A stretch of 64,000 nt of DNA, taken from contig JADFXG010000001.1 of NCBI GenBank assembly GCA_015233895.1, positions 248,001 to 312,000 on the forward strand, given 5' to 3'. The notes beneath the pieces are model-generated. The model worked only from the letters and a program-made list of their open reading frames with translations, did not search any database and was not told where the DNA came from. Of the stretch, positions 17,449 through 26,095 are shown piece by piece. The position numbers were made by a program, and so were the translations under genes. Position 1 is the stretch's first letter, and each line of letters opens with the position of its first letter. This DNA comes from Nitrospirota bacterium (GTDB lineage: Bacteria; Nitrospirota; Thermodesulfovibrionia; Thermodesulfovibrionales; Magnetobacteriaceae).

Positions 17449-17543
17449 ATTTGTCTATAATCCAAGGAGTATTTTGCATTTCCAAAACACTTTAGGAAAA
17501 GGAATACTATGGTATTAATAAATGAAATAAATGGAGGAGAGAA

Positions 17544-19202
17544 ATGCTTCAAAACATGAAAACAGGCACACGGTTAGGGCTGGCGTTTGGGATTGTCGTA
17601 GTTTTGCTTTTAATAATAGCAATTGTAGGCATAAGCAGGCTTAGCGGACTTAACGGTGATATGTCCGCTGTGGTTAAAGATGAATATCCTAAGGTAGCGT
17701 ATTGCAACGAAATAACAATAGAAATCCTTCAGATAGCTCGTCATATGCGTAATGTGCTGATAATGGAAAAGAAGGAGGAGATACAAAAGGAACTGGATAA
17801 AGTGCAGGATGCAAGAAAGAAGATTGTTGCAGATTTAGACAAACTTACCCTGCTGGTAAAAAGTGAAACGGGCAAGGCTGGACTAAAGGCCATACTTGAC
17901 GCAAGGGCAGTGTATGTTGTTGGTCAGGAGGATTTTCTAAAGCTTGCGGCAGAGGGCAAACAGGCCGAAGCAAAGGAGTTACTCTTAACTAAGGTAAGGT
18001 CATTGCAGCTTACCTATTTAGATGCCGTTGAAAAGTTAAAAAAACACCAGGAGGAACATCTGGATACTGTTGCTAAACAGGCAGATGAGTCCTATAAATC
18101 CGCCCGCACTTTAGTCATATCTTTATCTGTAATAGCTATAGTCCTTGCAACAGCAATTGCTCTTTGGATAACTATGACATTATTGAATCAGTTGGGAGGA
18201 GAGCCCCACTACATTATGAGTATAGCGGAAAGCATAGCAAACGGAGACCTTACAATTAGGTTAGAGTCCGGTAAAAAAGAAACTGGCATATTTTTAGCTA
18301 TGAAAACTATGCTTGAAAAATTAACAAGCATAGTGGGAGAGGTAAATGTATCCGCAGATAACGTGTCAACTGGCAGTATGGAGCTTAGCGGCACGGCTCA
18401 GGTGATTTCACAGGGGGCAACAGAACAGGCGGCCTCAGTTGAGGAGGTATCCTCGTCAATGCAGGAGATGGCGTCCAACATCAAACAAAATGCCGATAAT
18501 TCCCAGCAAACAGAGCGTATGGCTGCAAAGGCATCCAAGGATGCAGAAGAAAGTGGAAAGGCTGTTGAGGAGGCGGTTCATGCAATGAAAGAAATTGCAA
18601 GCAAAATCTCCATAATAGAGGAAATCGCAAGACAAACCAATCTTTTGGCTCTTAATGCGGCTATTGAAGCAGCCCGTGCCGGAGAGCACGGTAAGGGGTT
18701 TGCAGTTGTGGCCTCAGAGGTAAGAAAACTTGCTGAACGCAGCCAGAAAGCAGCCGGTGAAATCAGCACCTTGTCATCCACAACGGTAACGGTCTCAGAA
18801 AAAGCAGGAGTTATGCTTAAACAGTTAGTGCCGGATATTCAAAGGACGGCAGAGTTGGTACAGGAAATCAGTGCGGCAAGTAATGAGCAAAATGTCGGAG
18901 CCGATCAGATAAACAAGGCTATAACACAGCTTGACCAGGTAATTCAACAAAACGCCTCAGCCTCTGAGGAGATGGCCTCAACCTCTGAGGAGCTGACATC
19001 TCAGGCAGAGCAGCTTTCGGCTGCAATTGCGTTTTTCAGAACCAGCGAACAAAGAAGAGCGGCGGCAGCGCCAAAAGCCAAAAAACAACCGCCAAAGTTA
19101 GCGCACATAACGCATGAAAAGGCAAGACCCGTTGCAACAAAAACGAAAAGGCTTGAGTTATCCTCAGATAACAAAGATGACAGCGAATTTGAATCATATT
19201 AA
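17544..19202 (+). CDS. Methyl-accepting chemotaxis protein
   Basis: A transmembrane chemoreceptor of 552 residues. Helix TM1 spans about 11-30. A four-helix-bundle-type periplasmic sensor domain (about 31-187) follows, then TM2 (about 189-211), a HAMP region and the signalling hairpin. The hairpin tip ([20 protein letters not shown], near residues 358-377) is highly conserved. The ligand is unknown. The C-terminal tail is Lys/Ala-rich and has no CheR/CheB-tethering pentapeptide. The ATG has a GGAGGAG ribosome site about 5 bases upstream. The gene leads into cheW 14 bases downstream. Confidence 0.95.
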   Translation: MLQNMKTGTRLGLAFGIVVVLLLIIAIVGISRLSGLNGDMSAVVKDEYPKVAYCNEITIEILQIARHMRNVLIMEKKEEIQKELDKVQDARKKIVADLDKLTLLVKSETGKAGLKAILDARAVYVVGQEDFLKLAAEGKQAEAKELLLTKVRSLQLTYLDAVEKLKKHQEEHLDTVAKQADESYKSARTLVISLSVIAIVLATAIALWITMTLLNQLGGEPHYIMSIAESIANGDLTIRLESGKKETGIFLAMKTMLEKLTSIVGEVNVSADNVSTGSMELSGTAQVISQGATEQAASVEEVSSSMQEMASNIKQNADNSQQTERMAAKASKDAEESGKAVEEAVHAMKEIASKISIIEEIARQTNLLALNAAIEAARAGEHGKGFAVVASEVRKLAERSQKAAGEISTLSSTTVTVSEKAGVMLKQLVPDIQRTAELVQEISAASNEQNVGADQINKAITQLDQVIQQNASASEEMASTSEELTSQAEQLSAAIAFFRTSEQRRAAAAPKAKKQPPKLAHITHEKARPVATKTKRLELSSDNKDDSEFESY

Positions 19203-19216
19203 TGCGGAGGTGTTAA

Positions 19217-19735
19217 ATGGCAGAAGAAAACGAAATAATGCAATTTCTTACATTTAAACTGGATGATGAGGTGTTTGCCCTTCACATTGAAAAAATACGT
19301 GAAGTGCTGGAATTTACCACTGTTACTAAGATGCCCAGAACGCCGGAGTTTATGCGCGGAGTGATTAACTTGCGCGGCAGTGTTGTCCCCGTTATAGATT
19401 TAAAACAGAAATTTGGGATGTCATATACGAAAAAAGCGGTGGACACTTGTGTTGTAATAACAGAGGTTGAGATGGAGGGAGAGAAAATAGTTCTGGGCGC
19501 TATGGTTGATAGTGTTAAGGAGGTCATGGAGCTGGAAAAGTCGGCAATAGAGCCACCTCCTAAAATAGGCACGCAGTTAAGCAATGAGTATATCGAGGGC
19601 ATGGGTAAACAGGATGAGGAATTCATTATAATTTTAGATATAGATAAGATATTTTCCGCTGACGAGTTAACGATGGTTACTGATATGAAAGGACATGTGC
19701 CATCTGAGGCTGAACTTGAACTTGCAGCAGTCTGA
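19217..19735 (+). CDS. cheW: Chemotaxis coupling protein CheW
   Basis: A 172-residue adaptor between chemoreceptors and the kinase CheA. The whole protein is one CheW domain, with FALHIEKIREVLEF, PEFMRGVINLRGSVVPVIDL and FIIILDIDKIF as the characteristic segments. A GGAGGTG ribosome site (19205-19211) precedes the ATG. It is probably co-transcribed with the chemoreceptor upstream. Confidence 0.94.
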   Translation: MAEENEIMQFLTFKLDDEVFALHIEKIREVLEFTTVTKMPRTPEFMRGVINLRGSVVPVIDLKQKFGMSYTKKAVDTCVVITEVEMEGEKIVLGAMVDSVKEVMELEKSAIEPPPKIGTQLSNEYIEGMGKQDEEFIIILDIDKIFSADELTMVTDMKGHVPSEAELELAAV

Positions 19736-19797
19736 AATTATTTAATTAGCATTGTGCTGTGGTGTCGTGCTACTACAACTAAAGGAGGAGACTCATA

Positions 19798-20463
19798 ATG
19801 GAAAGGAGAGATTTTATTAAGCTTAGTGTTGCAGCAGTTAGTTTTTGCGCTTCAATTCCCAAACTGGTTTTTGCAGATGAGGATTTTGAAGCTGATGTAA
19901 AGAAACTTATGGAGGGTAACGAGAGATTTACCAAAGGAGAGTTTAAGAAACATGACTCAAGCTCCGCTAAGCTAAGTGAGCTTTCTAAAGGCCAGCATCC
20001 ATTTGCCGTTGTAGTGACGTGTTCGGATTCACGGGTTGACCCTGAAATTATCTTTGATGAGGATTTGGGAGAGATATTTGTGATACGTACCGCCGGAAAC
20101 GTGGTAGATAAAATAGCTCTGGGCAGCATAGAGTATGCTGTTGAACATTTGCACAGCCCAATTGTTGTAGTTGTGGGGCATGAGGGTTGTGGAGCAGTAA
20201 CGGCTGCTCTTCAGGCAAAGGGCAAGGTGCATGGAAATATCGGCTCAATTGTTGATAAAATCCTGCCCGCTGTTCATACTGCAAAGAAAAAGACAAAATC
20301 AGGTGAAGACGTTCTCTATAACGCCATCATTGAAAATGTAAAAAACGTAACTAAAGAAATTTCCACTAAAAGTCCGGTTATCGCTAAGGAACTTAAAGAG
20401 GGAAAAGTTAACGTGTTGGGAGCCTATTATGCTATCTCAACAGGAAAGGTTATCAGGGTTTGA
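19798..20463 (+). CDS. Exported beta-class carbonic anhydrase
   Basis: A 221-residue enzyme that interconverts CO2 and bicarbonate. Zinc ligands are visible in CSDSR (Cys, with the Asp-Arg dyad) and in GHEGCGA (His and Cys). The N-terminus (ERRDFIKLSVAAVSFCASIP) matches a twin-arginine signal (RRxFIK), followed by a hydrophobic stretch and an A-D cleavage-like site, so the enzyme is predicted to be periplasmic. A GGAGGAG ribosome site precedes the ATG. Its stop overlaps the TTG start of the FmdE gene (20460-20463), which suggests coupled synthesis. Confidence 0.93.
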   Translation: MERRDFIKLSVAAVSFCASIPKLVFADEDFEADVKKLMEGNERFTKGEFKKHDSSSAKLSELSKGQHPFAVVVTCSDSRVDPEIIFDEDLGEIFVIRTAGNVVDKIALGSIEYAVEHLHSPIVVVVGHEGCGAVTAALQAKGKVHGNIGSIVDKILPAVHTAKKKTKSGEDVLYNAIIENVKNVTKEISTKSPVIAKELKEGKVNVLGAYYAISTGKVIRV

Positions 20464-21062
20464 CCTTTAATTTTGAAGCGCTTTTAGAGGAATCGGTAAA
20501 AACCCACGGGCACCTGTGTCCTGGCCAGGTGCTCGGAGTGCGGATGTCGGTTTTAGGGCTAAACTCCGTTGGTATAGATGACCCTCGTGGGGCGCAGAGG
20601 AAAGATTTCATCGTCTATGTGGAAATAGACCGCTGTGCCACCGATGCAATACAGTCCGTAACGGGTGCAACGCTTGGGAAACGGACTCTCAAGTTTATGG
20701 ACTACGGCAAAATGGCAGCGACATTTGTTAATTTAAAAACCGGACGTGCCGTAAGAGTTTTAGCAAGGGAGGATGCCCGCTTTAAATCGGCGGAGTATTT
20801 CCCGGATGAAGCTGATATTCATAAAGCCCAACTTCAGGCTTACATGATTATGAAAGATGAGGAGCTTTTTGACGTAATGGATGTCTCAGTAATAATTCCG
20901 CCAGAGGACATGCCGGGACGTCCGCTTAAAAGGCTTGAGTGCTCCCTCTGCGGAGAGTTTGTACAAGACCTCAGACATATTGAAAAAGACGGAAAACCCC
21001 TCTGTAAGACGTGCTTTCACAATAATGCTTATTATGTGAGAAAAACAAATCCTCACTATTGA
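20460..21062 (+). CDS. FmdE family protein (formylmethanofuran dehydrogenase subunit E-like)
   Basis: A 200-residue FmdE-family protein. The N-terminal domain carries the family motif HGHLCPGQVLGVRMS, with the His/Cys residues expected to bind metal. The C-terminus has a zinc-ribbon-like pair (CSLCGE and CKTCF). Family members are annotated with formylmethanofuran dehydrogenase or molybdenum enzymes, but their biochemical role is unsettled. The start is a TTG that overlaps the stop of the carbonic anhydrase gene; no downstream start would keep the HGHLCPG motif intact. The pairing with a CO2-hydrating enzyme is suggestive but unproven. Confidence 0.85.
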   Translation: MTFNFEALLEESVKTHGHLCPGQVLGVRMSVLGLNSVGIDDPRGAQRKDFIVYVEIDRCATDAIQSVTGATLGKRTLKFMDYGKMAATFVNLKTGRAVRVLAREDARFKSAEYFPDEADIHKAQLQAYMIMKDEELFDVMDVSVIIPPEDMPGRPLKRLECSLCGEFVQDLRHIEKDGKPLCKTCFHNNAYYVRKTNPHY

Positions 21063-21075
21063 GTATTAAATGTCG

Positions 21076-21197
21076 TACCAAGCAGCATTCAGAAGTATAA
21101 CAAGGCGGCAAGGAGAAAGCGACGCAGGCGTACTTTAGTACGTTGAGGAGCTTTTGACGCATGCCAACGAAGTTAGACGATTTAATGCGGCTTGGTA
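21076..21197. repeat. Inverted-repeat-bounded element overlapping the proS 3' end
   Basis: The element is bounded by TACCAAGCAGCATT (21076-21089) and its inverted copy AATGCGGCTTGGTA (21184-21197), with one mismatch. Inside it are the short palindrome GTACTTTAGTAC and a segment GCCAACGAAGTTAGACGAT (21162-21180). Related fragments of that segment occur at 4101-4128 and 57897-57937. The right end provides the last five codons and the stop of proS. Confidence 0.65.
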
Positions 21198-22879
21198 TGA
21201 GTTTTTATTAAATCCATAACTATCTCAAGTACCTTATCTGGAGCCACTTTCAGGGATTCCTTTGATTTCCTGATTTTTATTTCTACTACGTTTTCTTTGA
21301 GTCCCTTAGGGCCGATTACAACCTGAAGTGGAATTCCTATGAGATCGGCATCCTTAAACTTTATCCCTGCCCGCTCATCTCTGTCATCTATCAAAACCTC
21401 TATTGAGTTAGCGGCAAGCAAATTGTAAATATCGTCAGCCGCTTTTTGGGTTGCAGCATCATTTACATTAAGCGGAAGAATTACAACGCTAAAGGGAGCA
21501 ATAGAGACAGGCCAGATGATTCCGTTTTCGTCGTGGTTTTGCTCAATTGCAGAGGCTGCAATCCGTGCCGGACCTATCCCGTAGCTACCCATAACTATTG
21601 GCTTTTCCACTCCGTCCTTATCAAGATACACTGCACTGAGCGCTTCTGAGTATTTAGTGCCAAGTTTAAAAATATTTCCTATCTCAATAACCTTCTCTAT
21701 CGTTAGTGGTTTGCCACAGAGTGGACAGCCGTCATTTTCATGCGCCATGTGGATGTCTTTGTAGTCAGCCGTAAAGTGAAGCCCTGGTTTTACACCCCGC
21801 ACGTGGTAGTCTTTTTTATTAGCTCCGCCTACATAGATGCCGCTTTTAAGCGTGTTATCTGCTATTATCCGTATTTTATGGCCTATTGGGCCAATAAACC
21901 CCGCCTCAACTCCGACAATACCCTCTATCTCGTCTTTTCGTGCGGGTCGGAAACCGCCGATTATCCGCTCGGTTTTCTTTTCGTGAAGTTCCTGATCTCC
22001 CCTTATTAGCGCAAGCACCGGGCCCTCTTTAGCAACCAGTACAAGAGTCTTTATAAAATTATATGCTCTAAGCCCTAAGAAACCTGAGACCTCCTCCACT
22101 GTTCTTTTTTCAGGAGTAAACACCTCTTCAAATGCAGTATCTGCAAACTCAACCGATTGCGATACAGACTCAGCAAGTTCCACATTTGCGGCATAACCGC
22201 AGGCACTGCAAATAGCCGCAGCATCCTCACCTGCCGCACTCGGCGCCATGTACTCGTGTGCCGTAGCACCTCCCATCATTCCCGGGTCAGATTCCACCAC
22301 ATAGAATTTCAAACCGCACCGGGCATAAATCCTCTTATAAGCCTCGGCATGAAGCTCATAGCTTTTGTTTAAACCGTCCGTATCGGCATCAAAACTGTAA
22401 CTGTCTTTCATTATAAACTCACGGGTGCGCAGTATGCCGCTTTTGGGTCTTGCCTCATCGCGGAGTTTGGTCTGAATCTGATACCACATCTGGGGGAGAT
22501 CCCTATAGGAGCGGATTTCTCTGCTAGCAAGCCACGTCATTATCTCCTCGTGCGTCATAGCCAGACACATGTCACGCCCTGTTCTGTCCTTCAGGCGAAA
22601 CATCTCATCTTTAATGTCATACCAGCGTCCTGTTTTTTGCCACACCTCGGCCGGATGAAGCACTGGCATGGAAACCTCCTGAGCCCCAATAGAATCCATC
22701 TCCTGCCGGATTATCTTATTGATTTTTTTCATAACTCGTAAAAACAGGGGCATATACACGTAAAGCCCTGCAGCAAGCTGTCTGACGTATCCGCCGCGAA
22801 GCATAAGTATGTGGCTTACAGCCTCTGCCTCAGACGGTGTTTCCTTAAGCGTTGGAATTAGTAGTTTAGAGTATTTCAT
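21182..22879 (-). CDS. proS: Prolyl-tRNA synthetase (bacterial type)
   Basis: A class II aminoacyl-tRNA synthetase of 565 residues that charges tRNA-Pro. The N-terminus (LRGGYVRQLAAGLYVYMPLF), the motif 2 region (RDLPQMWYQIQTKLRDEARP), the GVLRTREFIMKDSYSF-like segment (here GILRTREF), an inserted editing domain (about residues 225-385) and the anticodon-binding domain are all visible. The length is close to the E. coli enzyme. The final residues (HTKPH) are encoded by the inverted repeat of an intergenic element, so the natural C-terminus may have been replaced. Confidence 0.96.
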   Translation of the reverse strand: MKYSKLLIPTLKETPSEAEAVSHILMLRGGYVRQLAAGLYVYMPLFLRVMKKINKIIRQEMDSIGAQEVSMPVLHPAEVWQKTGRWYDIKDEMFRLKDRTGRDMCLAMTHEEIMTWLASREIRSYRDLPQMWYQIQTKLRDEARPKSGILRTREFIMKDSYSFDADTDGLNKSYELHAEAYKRIYARCGLKFYVVESDPGMMGGATAHEYMAPSAAGEDAAAICSACGYAANVELAESVSQSVEFADTAFEEVFTPEKRTVEEVSGFLGLRAYNFIKTLVLVAKEGPVLALIRGDQELHEKKTERIIGGFRPARKDEIEGIVGVEAGFIGPIGHKIRIIADNTLKSGIYVGGANKKDYHVRGVKPGLHFTADYKDIHMAHENDGCPLCGKPLTIEKVIEIGNIFKLGTKYSEALSAVYLDKDGVEKPIVMGSYGIGPARIAASAIEQNHDENGIIWPVSIAPFSVVILPLNVNDAATQKAADDIYNLLAANSIEVLIDDRDERAGIKFKDADLIGIPLQVVIGPKGLKENVVEIKIRKSKESLKVAPDKVLEIVMDLIKTHTKPH

Positions 22880-23017
22880 TTTTATTGAGTCCTTACTTTT
22901 TTTTAGTAAATTATGTTAAAACCAAAAATTGGCATTTAACTACAGTTATATAATATAATAAGTACGGCGATATTATAAATATGCAGCTTTTCTATAAATA
23001 AACTTGAAGGAATTATA

Positions 23018-23692
23018 ATGAAATTTGCGCCTGAGGGCATACCGTTTATTGCGGGAGCTTTGGTTGTTACTGTAGTGGCAGCAGTTTTTGCGTTTACTGC
23101 AAACAGGCACATAGTGATTTCACTTGTGTTGATGTTGATTTGTATAGATATAACCGTGTTTATGTTTTATTTTTTCCGGGACCCGGAACGAGTTGTCCCA
23201 AAAGGAGAAAATATCATAGTCTCTCCGGCAGACGGTAAAGTAATCGTAGTGTCAGAAGTTTATGAAAACACCACACTTAAAGCTAATGTAAGAAAGTTAA
23301 GCATCTTTATGTCACCCTTAAACGTCCACGTAAACCGCATCCCATATACCGGTACGGTGGTAAACGTTAAGCGGAATGCCGGGAATTTTTTTAAAGCTTT
23401 TATGGATGAGGCATCACTTACAAATGAAAACGTAACGACCACAGTTGAAACCAGCAGGGGCACAATGCTGATAAAGCAGATAGCAGGCTCAGTAGCCCGC
23501 AGGGCTGTGTGCAGAGCCACACCCGGCACCCACCTTTTGACAGGCGAAAGATTTGGTATAATAAAGTTTAGTTCCAGAGTGGATTTGTTTTTACCCCTTT
23601 CAACAGCTATAATAGTAAAAACAGGCGACATGGTTAGAGCCGGTGAGACGGTAGTAGCCAACTGGACAGAACAGAAGGAGCAAGAGCACTGA
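23018..23692 (+). CDS. psd: Phosphatidylserine decarboxylase proenzyme
   Basis: A 224-residue membrane-associated enzyme that makes phosphatidylethanolamine from phosphatidylserine. Two N-terminal hydrophobic helices precede FFRDPERVVP and SPADGKVI, with NVHVNRIPYTG in the core. The self-cleavage site that produces the pyruvoyl group is the Gly-Ser of QIAGSVARR near residue 160. The length and absence of an LGST site place it in the short (Psd-related, archaeal-like) class. pssA follows 4 bases later, so substrate synthesis and decarboxylation are coupled. Confidence 0.95.
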   Translation: MKFAPEGIPFIAGALVVTVVAAVFAFTANRHIVISLVLMLICIDITVFMFYFFRDPERVVPKGENIIVSPADGKVIVVSEVYENTTLKANVRKLSIFMSPLNVHVNRIPYTGTVVNVKRNAGNFFKAFMDEASLTNENVTTTVETSRGTMLIKQIAGSVARRAVCRATPGTHLLTGERFGIIKFSSRVDLFLPLSTAIIVKTGDMVRAGETVVANWTEQKEQEH

Positions 23693-23696
23693 GTCT

Positions 23697-24431
23697 ATGA
23701 AAAGAGGGGTTTACATTTTACCCAATGGTTTGACTCTGGTAGGGATGTTTTTTGGTTTTTACTCTATCGTGTCTTCATTAAACGGTGAGTTTGTGACGGC
23801 AGGCTGGGCAATACTGATAGCAAACATATTTGACGGCCTGGACGGCTGGACTGCCCGGATGACTAACAGCACATCACGGTTTGGAATAGAGCTTGACTCA
23901 CTCTCAGACCTCGTAGCATTTGGCGTGGCTCCTGCCATTATGATATTTACGTGCTCACTGTCACCTTTTGGACGGATTGGATGGGCGGTGTCGTTTCTTT
24001 TTGTTAGTTGCGGCGCTCTGAGGCTTGCCCGGTATAACGTGCAGATGGTTACGGCTGAAAGTAAACACTTTACCGGTATGCCCATACCAGCAGCAGCAAC
24101 TATCCTGTCAACGTATGTGATCTTCTATGAGTATATGTTTAATAATCATCCTTACAGAAGTTATTTTGTATTGGGTTTGACTATTTTAATATCCCTCTTT
24201 ATGATAAGCACCCTCAGATTTCATGGGGCAAAGGAGATTAATTTCAGAGAGCGCAAGCCCTTTCTTTTCCTTGTTGCCATGATAATCACTCTTACTGTTG
24301 TGGTCATGCACCCCCCTATAACGCTTTTTGTCCTTGCAATCAGCTATCTTGCATGGGGGATAATAGAAAATACGTATTTGTTTTACCGTAAGAAACCTGA
24401 CAAGGGTAAGACAACAGAGCCAACGGCTTGA
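23697..24431 (+). CDS. pssA: CDP-diacylglycerol-serine O-phosphatidyltransferase
   Basis: A polytopic membrane enzyme of 244 residues that joins serine to CDP-diacylglycerol to make phosphatidylserine, the substrate of the upstream Psd. The CDP-alcohol phosphatidyltransferase motif D-x2-D-G-x2-A-R-x8-G-x3-D-x3-D is complete, beginning at DGLDGWTAR (about residues 45-53). At least six hydrophobic helices are visible. It is in an operon with psd; leuA follows after a repeat element. Confidence 0.95.
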   Translation: MKRGVYILPNGLTLVGMFFGFYSIVSSLNGEFVTAGWAILIANIFDGLDGWTARMTNSTSRFGIELDSLSDLVAFGVAPAIMIFTCSLSPFGRIGWAVSFLFVSCGALRLARYNVQMVTAESKHFTGMPIPAAATILSTYVIFYEYMFNNHPYRSYFVLGLTILISLFMISTLRFHGAKEINFRERKPFLFLVAMIITLTVVVMHPPITLFVLAISYLAWGIIENTYLFYRKKPDKGKTTEPTA

Positions 24432-24452
24432 GCAAAAAGATAATCATTATTT

Positions 24453-24535
24453 TGTCATTCCTGCGAAAGCAGGAATCCATGTGCCTTAACAGAAGTATTA
24501 AAAGGCTGGATTCCCGCTCGGAGGCGGGAATGACA
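24453..24535. repeat. Paired-hairpin GTCATTCC repeat between pssA and leuA
   Basis: Two perfect 8-bp hairpins, ATTCCTGC-GAAA-GCAGGAAT (24457-24476) and ATTCCCGC-N6-GCGGGAAT (24510-24531), are arranged as inverted copies of each other with matching ends (TGTCATTC and GAATGACA). This is the widespread GTCATTCC...GGAATGAC type of small non-coding repeat. It ends 16 bases before the leuA start, and no ribosome site is seen in that gap. Confidence 0.75.
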
Positions 24536-24551
24536 GATAAAAAAACAGCTA

Positions 24552-26081
24552 ATGTCCAAAATAATTAAAATATTTGACACAACGCTCAGAGACGGAGAGC
24601 AGTCTCCAGGAGCTGCTATGAGTGTTGAACAAAAGGCACAGATAGCGCGTCAACTGGCACGCTTACGGGTGGATATAATAGAGGCCGGATTTCCCATATC
24701 CTCAGAGAGTGATTTTGAAGCAGTGAAAAAAATATCAGCCGACTTACGGGATGTAACTGTGGCAGGGCTTGCCAGAGCGCTTAACGGCGATATTGACAGG
24801 GTAGCTGAGGCGATAAAGGGCAGAGATAACGGCAGAATTCATATTTTCCTTGCCACAAGTGATATACACCTTAAGTATAAACTCAAAATGGATAGAAACG
24901 AGGTGCTTGAGGCAGCCGTAAGTGCCGTTAAATACGCAAGGAAATATACTGCTGATGTGGAATTTTCAGCTGAGGATGCAACCCGTTCCGACTGGGATTT
25001 TCTCTGTAGGATAACTGAGGATGTTATAAAGGCTGGGGCAACAACTGTAAACATACCGGATACGGTAGGTTACACAGTGCCGGAGGAGTACAGTGAGTTA
25101 ATCGAATATCTGTTTAACAAAGTACCAAATATAGATAAAGCAGTGATTTCCGTACACTGCCATAATGATCTGGGATTAGCAGTGGCAAACTCACTGTCTG
25201 CTGTGCTTAAGGGGGCAGGACAAGTGGAGTGTACAATAAACGGGATAGGAGAGAGAGCTGGAAACGCCGCCATGGAGGAGATTGTGATGGCACTAAAAAC
25301 CCGTCCCGGGTTTTTTAACGCTGACACTAAAATTGTCACCAGTGAGATATACAAAACAAGCCGGCTGGTGTCAAAGATAACAGGGATGACGGTGCAGCCC
25401 AATAAGGCCATAGTAGGGGACAATGCGTTTGCCCATGAATCGGGTGTGCATCAGGACGGGTTTTTAAAAGAGCGGTCAACTTATGAAGTGCTAAAGCCTG
25501 AGGATGTTGGAATTCCTAAGAGTAAGCTGATACTGGGAAAACTCTCGGGCAGACATGCCCTCAAAGACCGCCTGCAGGAGCTGGGTTATGTTTTAGACGA
25601 GCCGGGCCTGGACGTGGCGTTTGAGAGATTTAAAACGCTTGCCAATCAAAAGAGACACATATTTGATGAGGACCTTGAAGCTTTGGTTGCTCAAGAGGCG
25701 TGCAGAGCGGATAAGGGTTTTTGTCTTACGCATCTTTACGTATCAGGCGGGACGGATAAAAAGCCAACAGCATTGATACGCCTTACAATAAACGGCAGAG
25801 AGTGCGAAAAGGAGTGCGCAGGGGACGGCCCTGTAGATGCCGCATACAGAGCAATAGGGGAATTAACGAATACAAAAAGCGCATTAAATAAATTTGAGAT
25901 AAAGAGCATAACCGGAGGAACTGACGCTCTGGGTGAGGTTTTTGTTACACTGGAGGAGAGGGGCAGAGTGGTAAGAGGCAGTGCTTCTGACCCGGATATA
26001 GTTGTTGCCTCTGCTAAGGCATATATAAATGCCCTCAATAAACTTGAGGAGAAAAAAATAGACGTAAAAAAAGGCGTTTAG
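24552..26081 (+). CDS. leuA: 2-isopropylmalate synthase
   Basis: The first committed enzyme of leucine biosynthesis, 509 residues, condensing acetyl-CoA with 2-oxoisovalerate. The HMGL-like TIM barrel carries FDTTLRDGEQSPGA, the metal-binding HCHNDLGLAVANS and AHESGVHQDG. The C-terminal LeuA allosteric domain (about 370-505) is present, so leucine feedback is expected. Citramalate synthase is a less likely alternative. The start has no clear ribosome site and lies just after a paired-hairpin repeat. The convergent gene ends 14 bases after its stop. Confidence 0.93.
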   Translation: MSKIIKIFDTTLRDGEQSPGAAMSVEQKAQIARQLARLRVDIIEAGFPISSESDFEAVKKISADLRDVTVAGLARALNGDIDRVAEAIKGRDNGRIHIFLATSDIHLKYKLKMDRNEVLEAAVSAVKYARKYTADVEFSAEDATRSDWDFLCRITEDVIKAGATTVNIPDTVGYTVPEEYSELIEYLFNKVPNIDKAVISVHCHNDLGLAVANSLSAVLKGAGQVECTINGIGERAGNAAMEEIVMALKTRPGFFNADTKIVTSEIYKTSRLVSKITGMTVQPNKAIVGDNAFAHESGVHQDGFLKERSTYEVLKPEDVGIPKSKLILGKLSGRHALKDRLQELGYVLDEPGLDVAFERFKTLANQKRHIFDEDLEALVAQEACRADKGFCLTHLYVSGGTDKKPTALIRLTINGRECEKECAGDGPVDAAYRAIGELTNTKSALNKFEIKSITGGTDALGEVFVTLEERGRVVRGSASDPDIVVASAKAYINALNKLEEKKIDVKKGV

Positions 26082-26095
26082 ATTGCAGCAATATA

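Noticed and set aside
17449-17543. AGTATT...AATACT inverted repeat before the chemoreceptor gene, considered as a riboswitch
   Set aside because: The stems are short and no known riboswitch consensus (for example the c-di-GMP class) is visible.
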